64,000 nucleotides of DNA from Burkholderia sp. Nafp2/4-1b (GTDB taxonomy: Bacteria; Pseudomonadota; Gammaproteobacteria; Burkholderiales; Burkholderiaceae). The stretch spans positions 1 through 64,000 of the forward strand of contig NZ_ML058615.1 in NCBI RefSeq assembly GCF_003635165.1. Direction: 5' to 3'. Each line of letters begins with the position of its first letter. Positions within the stretch are counted from its first letter, which is position 1. Under the pieces are notes generated by a model, which searched no databases, was not told where the DNA came from, and saw nothing but the letters and a program-made list of their open reading frames with translations. Below are positions 51,508 through 61,161 of this stretch, one piece after another. Made by a program: the position numbers and the translations under genes.

Positions 51508-52485
51508 GTGCCCGATACCCCGGCTTTCCTCACTTCACGCCCGCGCCATTTCGGCTTTCTCACGCTGCCGTCGTATTCGATGATCGCGCTTTCCCACGCC
51601 ATCGAAGCCCTTCGCGTGGCGAACTACGTCGACCGTACCGAGCACTATCGCTGGACGGTGTTCTCGATCGACGGCCAGCCTGTCGAAGCCAGCAACGGCA
51701 TCGCGATGCGCCCCACGCAGCCGCTCGACGTGTCCGGTCCGCTGCCCGACGTGATGATCGTGTGCGGCGGCACGCGGATCCGCGAGATGGTCGACGCGCG
51801 GACGCGGCACGCGCTGAGCGCGCTTGCCGAGCGGCGGATCGTGATGGGCGCGCTGTGCAGCGGCGCGTATGCGCTGCTGACCGCGGGCCTGCTAGACCGG
51901 TACCGGTGTGCGGCGCACTGGGCCGACCTGTACGCGCTGCGTGCCGAGTTTCCCGATGTCGAGATCACGGACGAACTGTTCGTGATCGATCGCGACCGGA
52001 TCACGTGTACCGGCGGCATCGCGCCGATGGACCTGATGCTCACGCTGATGTCGAGCGACTTCGGTCCGCATCTCGTCGTCGACGTGTCGAAGCATCTGGT
52101 CGTCAGCCGGCTGCGCGGCTTGAATGAACCACAGCCGATGCCGGTGTGTGCGCGTCTCGAGTCGACGCGCGACGACCTGGTCGAAGCGGTGAAGCTGATG
52201 GAAGCCAACGTCGAGGAGCCGCTTTCGTTTCCCGAGATCGCGCGGCTGGTCGGGTTGTCGGAGCGGCAGTTTCAGCGCGTGTTCAAGGAATATTTGAGTG
52301 TGTCGCCGCGCGACTACTACCGTAGCATTCGCCTTCGGCATGCACGGGCCCTGCTGCGCCGCGGCAACGATTCCGTCGGCGATGTGTCGGTGCGTTGCGG
52401 ATTTCCGTCGGCGTGTACTTTCAGCAAGGCCTATCGGAAGGAGTTCGGCCATGCCCCGATCGTCGAGCGGCGCGCACCGCGATAG
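51508..52485 (+). CDS. GlxA-family AraC regulator (GbdR-like)
   Basis: This 325-residue protein has an N-terminal DJ-1/PfpI-like domain (GFLTLPSYSMIALSHAIEAL, MGALCSGAYALLTAG) and a C-terminal AraC HTH domain (FPEIARLVGLSERQFQRVFK, SVRCGFPSACTFSKAYRKEF). This arrangement is that of GbdR and related regulators of glycine betaine, carnitine and choline catabolism. A GTG at 51508 is used as the start because the family N-terminus begins there; no upstream ATG fits. It probably controls the island along with the LysR proteins. Confidence 0.87.
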   Translation: MPDTPAFLTSRPRHFGFLTLPSYSMIALSHAIEALRVANYVDRTEHYRWTVFSIDGQPVEASNGIAMRPTQPLDVSGPLPDVMIVCGGTRIREMVDARTRHALSALAERRIVMGALCSGAYALLTAGLLDRYRCAAHWADLYALRAEFPDVEITDELFVIDRDRITCTGGIAPMDLMLTLMSSDFGPHLVVDVSKHLVVSRLRGLNEPQPMPVCARLESTRDDLVEAVKLMEANVEEPLSFPEIARLVGLSERQFQRVFKEYLSVSPRDYYRSIRLRHARALLRRGNDSVGDVSVRCGFPSACTFSKAYRKEFGHAPIVERRAPR

Positions 52486-53225
52486 ACGGCGGGATGACAG
52501 TGCTCGGGTGACCGCATTTTGAGTACGACGGGGCTGCCGATCAGTTGAGGAGCCGATCATCCCGCTTCGCGCAGGATGGAGCCTGTCTGTTATCGAGTCG
52601 AAAAGCAAGGAACCTTATCACGACGGCACGATGGTCCATTCGAACTCAGGTAGGCACGACGCGTGGTGGCGGTGGCCAGCGCCCTGGGGGGCTTGACATT
52701 GGTCTTCGCGGTGCCGCGCTCGGTGACAACTTTAATGCGCGGCTACCAAATCCTTGAATTCACGGGGGTTTGCGGCTCGTGGAGGGCTGCGAACTGGCGA
52801 AGTGACATCAAGTAACATCTATACTTCGCAAACGGTGACAACTTTCCTTTGGTCTACGGGAGCGTCGGCCACAAACACGTGGTGGCGTTTCGTCAAGCCA
52901 CCGAATTCGAACACATAGCGCAACGCCAGGCCGGCCAGCCCGGTTTCTTCCTCGAACTGGCGGCGAGCAGCATCGATCGGAGACTCGTTCGCTTACAAGA
53001 TGCGGACCGGCAATACCAGCGTGACGAGGAGCGGGCCGCAAGCAGGATTCGGCGGCCCTGGCGACAGACGATCGTGGTGCGTTGTTTGAGAGTTTTAGGC
53101 GTGGCGCTGTCGCGAAGGCACATGCTGCAATTGCTGGATCGGACGGCGCTGCAGCTCGGGGCGCCCGGATTCGGGACGGCGTTGTGCATTAGATCTCGAC
53201 GGTCGCGGTACCCCAGCCGCAGGAT
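52486..53225. other. 740 bases without a convincing gene
   Basis: Open frames on both strands (for example 52849-53244 plus, 52893-53189 minus) lack ribosome sites and coding bias. The composition is lower in GC than the betaine island and resembles degraded insertion DNA, but I could not match it to a transposase family. Confidence 0.4.
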
Positions 53226-54812
53226 TCAATCCCGCGGCGTATGACTGGCGCGGCCGACTCGCCACAGGACCGCCTGCAAAGCGCTTATTTCGACCGGCTT
53301 CGCGAGATGTGCATCGAAACCCGCGCGCTGCGTCCGCTCGTGATCGGACGGCCGCGTGTACCCGGACATGGCCACGCAAGCGGTCCCGGCGAGGTCCGCG
53401 GACTCACGTAGCTGTCGCAGCAGCTCGAAACCGTCGCCTCCAGGCATTGCGAGGTCGACGACCAACAGTTGCGGCCGGTAGGTGCTGGCTTGCGCTAGCG
53501 CATCCTCTGCTCGGTAGGCGGCTCGTGCGTCATGGCCCATGGTCCGAAGCAGGCCCCCGAGCGTATCGGCTGAATCGCGATTGTCGTCGACTACGAGGAT
53601 GCGCAGCGGCGTTGTGGGCGGTGCATCAATGTCGACTTCGTTCGCCGACAGTCCGACGGGGGCCGCGCGTGTGATCGGGAGGCGCACGGTGAACGTCGCG
53701 CCGTGGCCCCGGCCGGCGCTTTCCGTCGAGATGGTGCCTTCGTGTAACCGGACAAACGACTGGCATAGCGCGAGACCCAGACCCAAACCACCCTGCATGC
53801 TTCCCACCGCGCCGTGTTGCTCGAACACATCGAAGATGGTGTCCAGCGCAGCCGGCGCGATGCCGGGGCCGTGATCGGTCACGCGAATCTCAACGAGTTC
53901 GCCCTCAGTCGCGACAGAAACAGCGATCGGGGCGTCTTTCGGCGAAAATTTCGAGGCATTGTCGAGAAGGTTGTGCAACACCTGGACCAGGCGGTGCTTG
54001 TCGCCGTGCACAAACACAGGGTCGTCCGGCACGCTGATGTCGATGCGCTGCGCACTGGCATTCGCCTTGACCTGGACGCTTTCGACGGCGCGCTCCACGA
54101 CATCGCGCACCGCCACGATGCCGAAGTCGAGTTTGAACTTGCCGGCCTGGATGCGGCCGAGGTCCAGCACCTCATCCACCAGCCGGGTAAGTTGTCCAAG
54201 CTGACGGTCGATCGCATCGCGACAATTCGCGAGCTGCGGCGCGACATCCGGCGTGGTCTGCAAGATGCCGATCGAGTTACGCAGCGGCGCGAGGTGATCG
54301 CGCAGTTCATGGCCGAGCGTCGCGATGAACAAGTTGAGCTGATTGGCCGTGGCCTCCAATTGCGCGAGCCGGGTGCGCTGGGTTGTGTCGCGCATGGTCT
54401 TGACGAAGCCGCAGACCTGCCCCGACAGATCCCGGACCGCGGTAATCGTCGCATGGGCCCAGAATCGGGAGCCGTCCTTGCGCACGCGCCAGCCTTCGAC
54501 TTCGAAGCGGTGGCGCTCCGCCGCTTCTTTGAGGCTCACCCTGTGTCGCCCTGATTTCACCGCTTCGGCCGGATACAGGCTCGAAAAGTGACGCCCGATT
54601 ACATCATCGGCGCCGTAGCCGCTGATTCGTTCCGCGCCAGCATTCCACGTCGCGATGGTTCCGTCGTGATCGAGCATGTAGACGGCGTAGTCGGTGATCG
54701 ACTCGACGACCGCCTGAAACCGCACCTCGGCGAGGCGGTGGTGGAGGATCGAAGTCACCTCCCCGTTGATGCCGGGTGCCGACGTCGAACTCGATTCGAC
54801 TCTTTGAATCAT
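53226..54812 (-). CDS. PAS-containing hybrid histidine kinase
   Basis: This 528-residue cytoplasmic sensor has a PAS domain (residues ~30-145, YAVYMLDHDGTIATWNAGAE). The dimerisation/phospho-acceptor helix has His168 in ATLGHELRDHLAPLRNS. An ATPase domain (LLDNASKFSPKDAPI, DHGPGIAPAAL, GGLGLGLALCQSFV) is followed by a C-terminal receiver domain (ILVVDDNRDSADTLGGLL, acceptor Asp in VVDLAMPGGDG). No membrane segment is seen. PAS domains of this sort often bind flavin or haem or sense small molecules. No separate response regulator is adjacent. Confidence 0.92.
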   Translation of the reverse strand: MIQRVESSSTSAPGINGEVTSILHHRLAEVRFQAVVESITDYAVYMLDHDGTIATWNAGAERISGYGADDVIGRHFSSLYPAEAVKSGRHRVSLKEAAERHRFEVEGWRVRKDGSRFWAHATITAVRDLSGQVCGFVKTMRDTTQRTRLAQLEATANQLNLFIATLGHELRDHLAPLRNSIGILQTTPDVAPQLANCRDAIDRQLGQLTRLVDEVLDLGRIQAGKFKLDFGIVAVRDVVERAVESVQVKANASAQRIDISVPDDPVFVHGDKHRLVQVLHNLLDNASKFSPKDAPIAVSVATEGELVEIRVTDHGPGIAPAALDTIFDVFEQHGAVGSMQGGLGLGLALCQSFVRLHEGTISTESAGRGHGATFTVRLPITRAAPVGLSANEVDIDAPPTTPLRILVVDDNRDSADTLGGLLRTMGHDARAAYRAEDALAQASTYRPQLLVVDLAMPGGDGFELLRQLRESADLAGTACVAMSGYTRPSDHERTQRAGFDAHLAKPVEISALQAVLWRVGRASHTPRD

Positions 54813-55312
54813 CGTGAATCTCCAAGATCGGGAGGCGCCTGGCGCGGAAATGGCGAATCAGCAGCATAGTAAAAATTGGATGCGCGCACATCAAGCCCGC
54901 AATGACCCGGGTGTGTATTGCACGTCGCAGCCAGTTCGCGGTCCGACATGCCAATGGGTTGAAACTTCCGTCGCGGCGGGGGACGAAGTTCGCTTCGAGC
55001 CCACGTCATTTGAGGAACTTCGCGACTACCTAGGCTATGCCGGCTCATTTTGGGCTGTCGCAGGAGCGTGTGAAGATCAGTTTGCCGCGCTTCGTGCTTA
55101 CTTCGTGCTTACACAGATTGACGGCTTCGCGGAGGCTCACGAGGAGACGGGGGTAGCGGTCTTCTTGTTCGGGCTGCACTAGAAGCCATTCGGCACGAGC
55201 AGACAGCCGTCTGACCGAAAAAGGCCAGGTCGGCATCCGCGCCGGTTTTTGGAGCAGGTGCAAGTTTTGCTCGAATGGCTGACCGTTATCCATCATTAGT
55301 CAGGGGCCAGCC
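54813..55312. other. Intergenic, one doubtful small frame
   Basis: A plus-strand frame from about 54850 to 55182 (110 residues, ending VAVFLFGLH) and a minus-strand frame 55045-55296 both look weakly protein-like. Neither has a ribosome site or a known motif. The promoter of the histidine kinase gene must lie here. Confidence 0.35.
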
Positions 55313-55873
55313 ATGGCGAACACGAACCAATCGCAGCGCCACAAGCATCAGCGTGACGAAGCTGGCACTCCGTCGGCGACCGGCGCTATCGCCCTGCTTG
55401 AGTCTGACCATCGCGCGGTAGAAAAGCTGTTCACGATTTTTGAAAAGACCGCCGACGAGGACCTCGATGCCAAGCACGCGCTCGTCAGGCGAGCCTGCGA
55501 AGAGTTGACCGTCCACGCGATGATTGAGGAAGAGTTTCTTTACCCGGCTGCGCACGAAGCGCTGTCCGGCGGCCCTCAAAAGGATGTCGACAAAGCCTAC
55601 GTCGAGCACTTTCTCGTGAAGACGCTCATCGAGAAATTCGAAACCCTCAAGCCCGGGATGGAAGGGTTTGACGCCACTTTCAGCGTGCTTATGGAAAACG
55701 TCCGGCATCACATCAAGGAAGAGGAGACGAAGCTCTTTCCCGAACTACGCTCATCGGGACTCGACCTTGTCGGACTTGGACGCAAGCTCGCCGAGCGAAA
55801 GGCGCAACTGGAGGCCCGAATACCGAAGGACGCGGGCGACCGGACCTGGCCGATGACCCACATATTTCGGTAG
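55313..55873 (+). CDS. Hemerythrin HHE-domain protein
   Basis: This 186-residue four-helix protein has a hemerythrin HHE cation-binding domain: LLESDHRAVEKLF, VHAMIEEEFLYPAAHEAL, YVEHFLVKTLIEKF and VRHHIKEEETKLFPEL. Together these supply the His and Glu ligands of a di-iron site. Such proteins bind oxygen or nitric oxide, or handle iron and stress. The first 25 residues are basic and flexible. It has no operon partner and lies divergent from the PAS kinase gene. Confidence 0.88.
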   Translation: MANTNQSQRHKHQRDEAGTPSATGAIALLESDHRAVEKLFTIFEKTADEDLDAKHALVRRACEELTVHAMIEEEFLYPAAHEALSGGPQKDVDKAYVEHFLVKTLIEKFETLKPGMEGFDATFSVLMENVRHHIKEEETKLFPELRSSGLDLVGLGRKLAERKAQLEARIPKDAGDRTWPMTHIFR

Positions 55874-56574
55874 TTGCCAGCGAATGGACCACTGCCGTGT
55901 CGCGTGTGCACGGGCACGGTTGCTACAGTGAGGCCGACCGTCGCGAGCTGGCCACCGGGCTGAAGGCGAGCATGTTGACCGGAGCCATGCCGTTGCCACC
56001 GCAGGTTCGCCGTCGCTGGCCGGTCACTGAATTCCCTCCGCGGTGCGGAGAGAATTGGGGGCAGTGCCCGGCACGGTCCCGCCGTTGCCGAGATTCCGGT
56101 AACGTCCTCACTGCCACATCCTCCCGAATGCGACGGCCAACCTGCCAATAAAATCGGGACAGTTCAGCGTTGGCAGCTGCGGCCGCCCGGGCGTACGCCG
56201 AATCGCCGACGCGCGCCGGCCCGCCGATTCCTCAACCCGTAGTGTGGGACGAACGCCTCTTTGTCATGCCACCGGCCGGGCAGTCATAGGGCATCGATGG
56301 TGGTCTGCCGCTTTCGCAAGCCATCCGATCTGCGTGATGAGATGAGCGTCAACATGCTTTGGCAAACACGTACTGGGCTGGAGTTGCCGGATCTCGGCGG
56401 AGCGGGATGAATTTTGTTCCCCCGGTATCCTCGCCGCCGTTAGTACCGGAGCCTTATGGACGAGTATATGGGACTCTGAGTCGTTCTCCCGACGTCAGCC
56501 GGGTCGCGCTCGCGGCGAAATCTCCGCAGGCGGCGCCGAGCGACGGTGTCCCGATGCTCGACGCCGAGCCGCGA
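55874..56574. other. 700-base stretch with dispersed-repeat copy 2 and no gene
   Basis: No convincing coding frame. It contains the repeat described at 56026-56105. The trimeric autotransporter gene ends at 56575 on the minus strand, so its terminator should be here; I see no strong stem with a T-run. Confidence 0.4.
56026..56105 (+). repeat. Dispersed repeat, copy 2
   Basis: It contains GAATTC-CCTCCGC-GGT-GCGGAGAGAATTG, a near-palindrome like the one inside the DUF1016 relic near 20850-20878, and then CGAGATTCCGGTAACGT, identical to the copy near 20505-20521. In one frame it reads AVRREL, matching the ALRREL of the DUF1016 relic, so it may be a small leftover of the same gene family. Confidence 0.5.
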
Positions 56575-58326
56575 TTACCAGCGATAACCGACGCCGGCAC
56601 CCGCACCGAACGAGCCGTGACCAGAAACGGCCGTCGTCACGGAGCCCTTGACGAGCCATTTGCCCGTGGCGACAGAAAGACCCAGCGCCATCGCGCTTTG
56701 CCCGCCGTACGTACCGCCGCCCAGTGCGACCACCTTTTCGCCCGGCAGCACGGCTTGCGGCATGTTCGCCATTGCGATCGCGCTTGCCGTGCCTGCATCC
56801 GCGTCTTTGCGATACCGCGACATTTCCTCGCGCACCGAGTTGATCGCGCCGTTCAGCTGACGCACGTTGACGCCGTCCGTCGGCGCCGTGCCATCGGCCA
56901 CGTTCGTCAACTGGCGCTCGGCGCCCGGCGCGCCGATCGACACCGTATTGTCGCGATCGGCGACCGAGTTCGCGCCCAGCGCCACCGCGTTGCTCGCGGT
57001 CGCGCGGCTGTTCGTGCCGATGGCGGTCGAGTTCGCGCCCGAGACGTTCGCGCCTTCGCCGATTGCCGTACCGTTCGCGGCAGTGACTTTCGCGTTCGTG
57101 CCGATCGCCGTGCCGTTCGTCGCTGTGACGGTCGAGTTCACGCCGATGCCCGTGCCGTTGTCGCCCGAGACGTTCGCGCCGTTGCCGACCGCCGTGCCGT
57201 TCGTCGACGTAACCGACGTATTCGCGCCGATCGCGGTGTCCGACGTGTCCGTCGTCGTGCCGCTCGGGACGCTCGACGAGATCTTGCCGACCGTCGTCGT
57301 CAACGATGCGAGATCCGCCGTCAACGTCGAGACCTGGTTTGCAATCGAGAAGAGCTGCGAGCCGTTCACGGCGTCCGTGCTGGTTGCGCTGATTTGACCA
57401 GCGGCGACGTTTTGCAACTGGTGCTCCTGACCGACTGCGCCGATACTCACCACGCCGAGCGGCGTCGAGCCGGCGAAGCCACCGAACGTCACTCCATTCA
57501 GGGTGACGCTATTCACGTTGGTCGCGGCGCGCGTGACAGCGCCGGAACCCAGTGCAGTCGATTCGGCAGTCGAAGCAACAGCCGCGTTGCCGATGGCAAT
57601 CGAGTTCGTGCCTGTTGCTTGTGTCAGAGTACCCAGCGCAACGCCATTGGACGTTGCGGCGTTCGCCCCAAAACCAATCGCGACAGAAGTAGCCGATGAT
57701 GCGGTGGAAGACTGACCAATTGCAATAGCCGATCCCCCGCTCGCCAAGCTGGAGTTGCCGATTGCCGTGCTGCTGCCGCCGCTTGCCGTAGCTGACACAC
57801 CCACTGCAGTGGCTGCTTGAGACGCCTTCGCCAGAGAGCCTAACGCGGTCGCACCGGCGTTATTCGCTGCCGCTCCGCCGCCGAACGCTACCGCGTTGTT
57901 TCCGATTGCGGATGTATCGGCGCCTACCGCCGTCGCACCGCCACCATTTGCGGTCGCCGCGTCCCCAATCGATAGCGCATTACCTCCGTTCGCGGTCGAC
58001 GCCATGCCGAACGCCTCGTTATTCTGACTGCCATCGCTGCCCGCCGTGGCAGGGGAGGTGCCGCCAGTTGCAGCAGGGCCCCCACCGTTCGAGACGCTCG
58101 CGCCGTTGCTGCCTCCTGACGCATAGTTGTCCGCGTATGCCTGCCCTGCGGACAGAAACGCCACCGCCGCCAGTATCGCCAGCGACACCTTTGACTGCAG
58201 CAGGGTGGCCGCTCGGCGCATCTCCACTTTCCGTCGTTCCGCCCGGCTGCACTGTTGCATCTCGCCTGCAGCTACTCGCGTCTCAACGCTGCTATTCGAA
58301 ACCACCCTGTGTCGGCTCATGTTCAT
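56575..58326 (-). CDS. Trimeric autotransporter adhesin (YadA-like)
   Basis: This 583-residue adhesin has an extended signal peptide (residues ~1-66, ending AGQAYA) and a head of ~14-residue YadA repeats (patterns like NGTAIGEGANVSG and SIAIGNAAVAS). A neck motif (VGQEHQLQNVAAGQIS, then DAVNGSQLFSIANQ) comes next. A second head block, a second neck (RQLTNVADGTAPTDGVNVRQ) and a C-terminal four-strand anchor ending in GAGVGYRW complete it. Trimers display the head at the cell surface for attachment. The start at 58326 (MNMSRHRVV) has GGAA upstream. The DNA is internally repetitive, so copy number may vary between strains. Confidence 0.92.
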   Translation of the reverse strand: MNMSRHRVVSNSSVETRVAAGEMQQCSRAERRKVEMRRAATLLQSKVSLAILAAVAFLSAGQAYADNYASGGSNGASVSNGGGPAATGGTSPATAGSDGSQNNEAFGMASTANGGNALSIGDAATANGGGATAVGADTSAIGNNAVAFGGGAAANNAGATALGSLAKASQAATAVGVSATASGGSSTAIGNSSLASGGSAIAIGQSSTASSATSVAIGFGANAATSNGVALGTLTQATGTNSIAIGNAAVASTAESTALGSGAVTRAATNVNSVTLNGVTFGGFAGSTPLGVVSIGAVGQEHQLQNVAAGQISATSTDAVNGSQLFSIANQVSTLTADLASLTTTVGKISSSVPSGTTTDTSDTAIGANTSVTSTNGTAVGNGANVSGDNGTGIGVNSTVTATNGTAIGTNAKVTAANGTAIGEGANVSGANSTAIGTNSRATASNAVALGANSVADRDNTVSIGAPGAERQLTNVADGTAPTDGVNVRQLNGAINSVREEMSRYRKDADAGTASAIAMANMPQAVLPGEKVVALGGGTYGGQSAMALGLSVATGKWLVKGSVTTAVSGHGSFGAGAGVGYRW

Positions 58327-58763
58327 TGCGTTTTCCGTTCTGACTTTTCTAGTGGACAAAAGGATTTCCTTTCGCTCTCTCCGTGGCGGCGTCTACGGTA
58401 ACCTCGTGTGCCAGCGCCTCCGATAGCCCGCGCCAGCTGCGTGAATCGCCGAAGATCAGAGCCATTCCTTACCTGCGACATCCCATGTAAGTGCTGGAAA
58501 TGCTGCAAGAGGCAGCGGAATTATGGGTAGCGCAATCCGCCTGCTTGTTTGCCCGATCGGCAAATTTATTTGCTGGAGAGAAAATTCTTTCTTCATCCGC
58601 CATGAACCTGGTCGTCTAACGCCATCCCTCGCGAGTTCTCATGCGAAGCGAATCGGCGTCGTTCGCAACGGATCCCTACCTGGAAACACGCTGAGCATGA
58701 TGCTGGTGCGGTCTGGCAGGACGTTACCTAGCACCCGTCGGATGAAGAAGAGGGGCTGTTGGA
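58327..58763. other. Promoter region of the adhesin gene plus unassigned DNA
   Basis: This 437-base gap lies between the adhesin start and the istA relic. It is relatively AT-rich near 58340-58600 and no gene is recognised. The adhesin promoter should be within the first 150 bases. Confidence 0.4.
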
Positions 58764-58990
58764 GTGAATGTCTTGAAGTCGCATCTGCAAACAACCATCG
58801 CCACACTCGTCGCCGCAGGCAAATGTCAGCGGGAGATCGCCCGGATTGCGAGAGTGACCGGAAGACGATCCGCAAGTACCAGGAGCAATGCGCGGCGGCG
58901 CAGGCAAATTCCCCCACGGTACCCACCGGCTCCGAGCTGCAAATTTCCCACCCTGCGCAGCGACGAAGAGCAGCCGGCTGTCGGCCTGCG
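58764..58990 (+). mobile_element. IS21-family istA transposase relic (5' end only)
   Basis: GTG 58764 begins NVLKSHLQTTIATLVAAGK and QREIARIARV, the HTH start of an IS21-family IstA. A one-base deletion near 58855 moves the continuation DRKTIRKYQEQCAAAQANS to another frame. The DDE catalytic core and istB are absent. It is a dead fragment and marks this stretch as a past insertion site next to the adhesin gene. Confidence 0.7.
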
Positions 58991-59328
58991 AACCCCTGAA
59001 GCCGTGGCTGCGGTGATGGATGCAACCGGTCCCGCACACGCTGGTCGAATTGAACGATCTCGCGCGACGAGAGATTGTTCAATTCATGCCAAGCGCGAGT
59101 GGTGGAGTGGCAGGCGAGATATCGACATTACCGAACAACGCGGCCGAACTGGCAATTCGCAGTGGCGACGAATTTATCGGTACCGCGCATCTTGAGCATG
59201 TCTGCCGACATTCCGAGTAGCATGGTCCCATGGCCGATCGCTCGCCCACCCTCGCGTTGAAAGCGCCTGACCGAGTGGGGTGCCGGTTTCCACATACATT
59301 TGTGAAGAAGCAGTCGACTGGACTCACC
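58991..59328. other. Intergenic, no clear gene
   Basis: Short frames near 59020-59220 have no ribosome site or known motif and no IstA similarity I can see. The stretch probably joins the IS relic to the next small gene. Confidence 0.35.
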
Positions 59329-59613
59329 ATGCGAACGCTCGTCGACGAACACGCTCATCTGCGGGCTGCGGACGACCACCTGCGCATCGCTTTGCGCCTC
59401 GTTTCGGCCCAGGAGGATCGGGTCGCGCGGGGAAGGGCTGCTGGCCTCGATACTGAGTTGTCTGAGGAATTGCTCTGCACGATGCGCGCGATCCTTCAGA
59501 GTCTTATTGCGCATCGCAATGCGATTTGCCGTGCAATCGAGGTTGAGGGCCAATCACCATGCGCGCGCGCCAAGTCAGCCGCGCATTCGATTAACCGGCG
59601 CGTGACGGCGTAG
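59329..59613 (+). CDS. Small helical protein, unknown function
   Basis: This is 94 residues from MRTLVDEHAHLRAADDHLRI. It is predicted to be mainly alpha-helical and soluble, with pattern RIALRLVSAQEDRVARGRAA and RAILQSLIAHRNAICRAIEV. The start at 59329 was preferred to an earlier in-frame start because of protein-like content. No family recognised. It converges on the winged-helix/ATPase regulator gene. Confidence 0.5.
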   Translation: MRTLVDEHAHLRAADDHLRIALRLVSAQEDRVARGRAAGLDTELSEELLCTMRAILQSLIAHRNAICRAIEVEGQSPCARAKSAAHSINRRVTA

Positions 59614-59688
59614 ACCAGCCCGCCCCGTCCGGCAATGCTCGCACCCATTCAAAATTGCCGCTGAACTGTCACTACGGTCGTCCGTCGC

Positions 59689-61161
59689 TCACTGCAGGTA
59701 GCGGGCGCGCTGCCTCGCGACATTGCATGGTTCATTACCCGATCCAAGCGCAAGTGCGTACGTGCGAGCCGATTCCGACAGACGGTAGCTTGCCGTGACA
59801 CCGACGAAGCTCACGTCGAGGATCGACTTTTCGACCAGATGCGCGATGCAGTCGAGCGCGGTCGGGCGGTCGACACTGTCGTCGCAAACGACGGAGTACA
59901 CGGAATCCAGCGTGAACGCATGGTTAAACCGTGCGATGCGACGAACGACGGCCTGTTCGTTGTGCGTGAGCCGCTGGAAACTCCAGTCAAACGCGGCGCG
60001 CAATGTTCGGTGTCGCGGCTGCGCCGTGCGATAACCACCGGCGAGAAGCAGAAAGCGTTCTTCGAGGCGCTGGCGCACCCCTTCGACACCCAACACGGAC
60101 GCACGCCCGGCGGCGAGCTCGATCGCGAGAGGAAGCCCGTCGAGCCGGCGACAGATTTCAGCGACGAGCCTGAGTTGATGCTCGTCGTCAATTCGCACGC
60201 CGCATCGGCTTGCGCGCTCCAGGAAGAGCTCGACGGCAGGCGACTGCATCAGGCTGTCGCGGCACGACTCGTCTGCCGGTAGCGCTAGCGGTTCGACGCG
60301 GAACACGGTCTCGGACGCGATGCGAAGGCGCTCGCGGCTCGTGAGCAGCACGCGCAAGCCATGCCATTGGCCGATCAGCCGTTCCACGAGGTCCGCCACC
60401 TCGTCGACGATGTGCTCTGCATTGTCCAGTACGAGCAGTGTACCGGCGGCCGGCGAGGGCGCTGGCCCGAGCTGCGAGACGGCCGCGAGCGATCCCGCTT
60501 CCTCGAGGTCGATGAATACGACATCTGACGTGCCGGTGGTGGTCGTGCGGTGCGCATGTTCAATGGCGAGGCAGGTCTTGCCGACGCCGCCCGGCCCCGT
60601 CAGCGTGACCACGCGGCTGAGCGCAAAGTGGCCCTCGATTTCATCGAGAGCCGTGGCGCGACCGAGCAGCGTTCTTCTGCCCGGCAATCGATGCCTCGGC
60701 GCGGTCATTGCATCCGCGTTGCGCAAGAGCGGCGCATGCCGCTCGGTCGGTGCGTCGGGTCCAGGCTCCGCTGGCACGCCGTCGAATACCTTTAAGCGAT
60801 AGCCGCGCCCCGGTACGGTGTCGATCAGTTGACGATGGTCGCCGAGCGCTTTACGGACCGCGCTCAGATGCACATGGATGTTGTTTTCTTCGACGCACAC
60901 ACCCGGCCATACGGTCTCCATCAGTTCGTCCTTGGACACGATGCGCCCGGCTGCGAGCACGATCACCGATAGAATGTCAAACGCACGCGAGCCGAGCGGC
61001 ACTTCGTGCCCCGCCTTGTACAGCGAACGCATGCCGAGGTTCAGTTCAAATTCACCCAGCGCGATGACGGAAGGCTCGGCGGAAGGCTCGCCGGAAGGCT
61101 CGGGGGTGCTTCGATACTGCGGCCTGGCTGACTGTTCCATCACCGGGTTCATAAGCATCAT
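59689..61161 (-). CDS. Winged-helix regulator with NB-ARC/AAA-like ATPase domain
   Basis: This 490-residue protein has an OmpR/CadC-type DNA-binding domain (residues ~33-127, VPLGSRAFDILSVIVLAAGR and VHLSAVRKALGDHRQLIDTV). A P-loop ATPase follows with Walker A TLTGPGGVGKTCLAIEHAHR and Walker B LLVLDNAEHI, then RVLLTSRERLRIA and LDGLPLAIELAAGRAS as in signal-transduction ATPases. Near residues 20-31 is a short Pro-Ser-Glu repeat. It is shorter than many relatives, which carry C-terminal repeat domains. It likely acts as an ATP-dependent transcription activator. Target unknown. Confidence 0.87.
   Translation of the reverse strand: MMLMNPVMEQSARPQYRSTPEPSGEPSAEPSVIALGEFELNLGMRSLYKAGHEVPLGSRAFDILSVIVLAAGRIVSKDELMETVWPGVCVEENNIHVHLSAVRKALGDHRQLIDTVPGRGYRLKVFDGVPAEPGPDAPTERHAPLLRNADAMTAPRHRLPGRRTLLGRATALDEIEGHFALSRVVTLTGPGGVGKTCLAIEHAHRTTTTGTSDVVFIDLEEAGSLAAVSQLGPAPSPAAGTLLVLDNAEHIVDEVADLVERLIGQWHGLRVLLTSRERLRIASETVFRVEPLALPADESCRDSLMQSPAVELFLERASRCGVRIDDEHQLRLVAEICRRLDGLPLAIELAAGRASVLGVEGVRQRLEERFLLLAGGYRTAQPRHRTLRAAFDWSFQRLTHNEQAVVRRIARFNHAFTLDSVYSVVCDDSVDRPTALDCIAHLVEKSILDVSFVGVTASYRLSESARTYALALGSGNEPCNVARQRARYLQ

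Noticed and set aside
52849..53244. 131-codon frame that could be an insertion-element fragment
   Set aside because: I could not match either strand to a transposase motif, so no mobile element is called.
54850..55182. Possible small gene on the plus strand
   Set aside because: No ribosome site, no known motif, and a competing frame on the other strand; listed only as intergenic content.
56575..58326. Repeated DNA considered as a CRISPR or satellite array
   Set aside because: The repeats are degenerate, in frame and encode YadA-type head motifs; there are no spacers.
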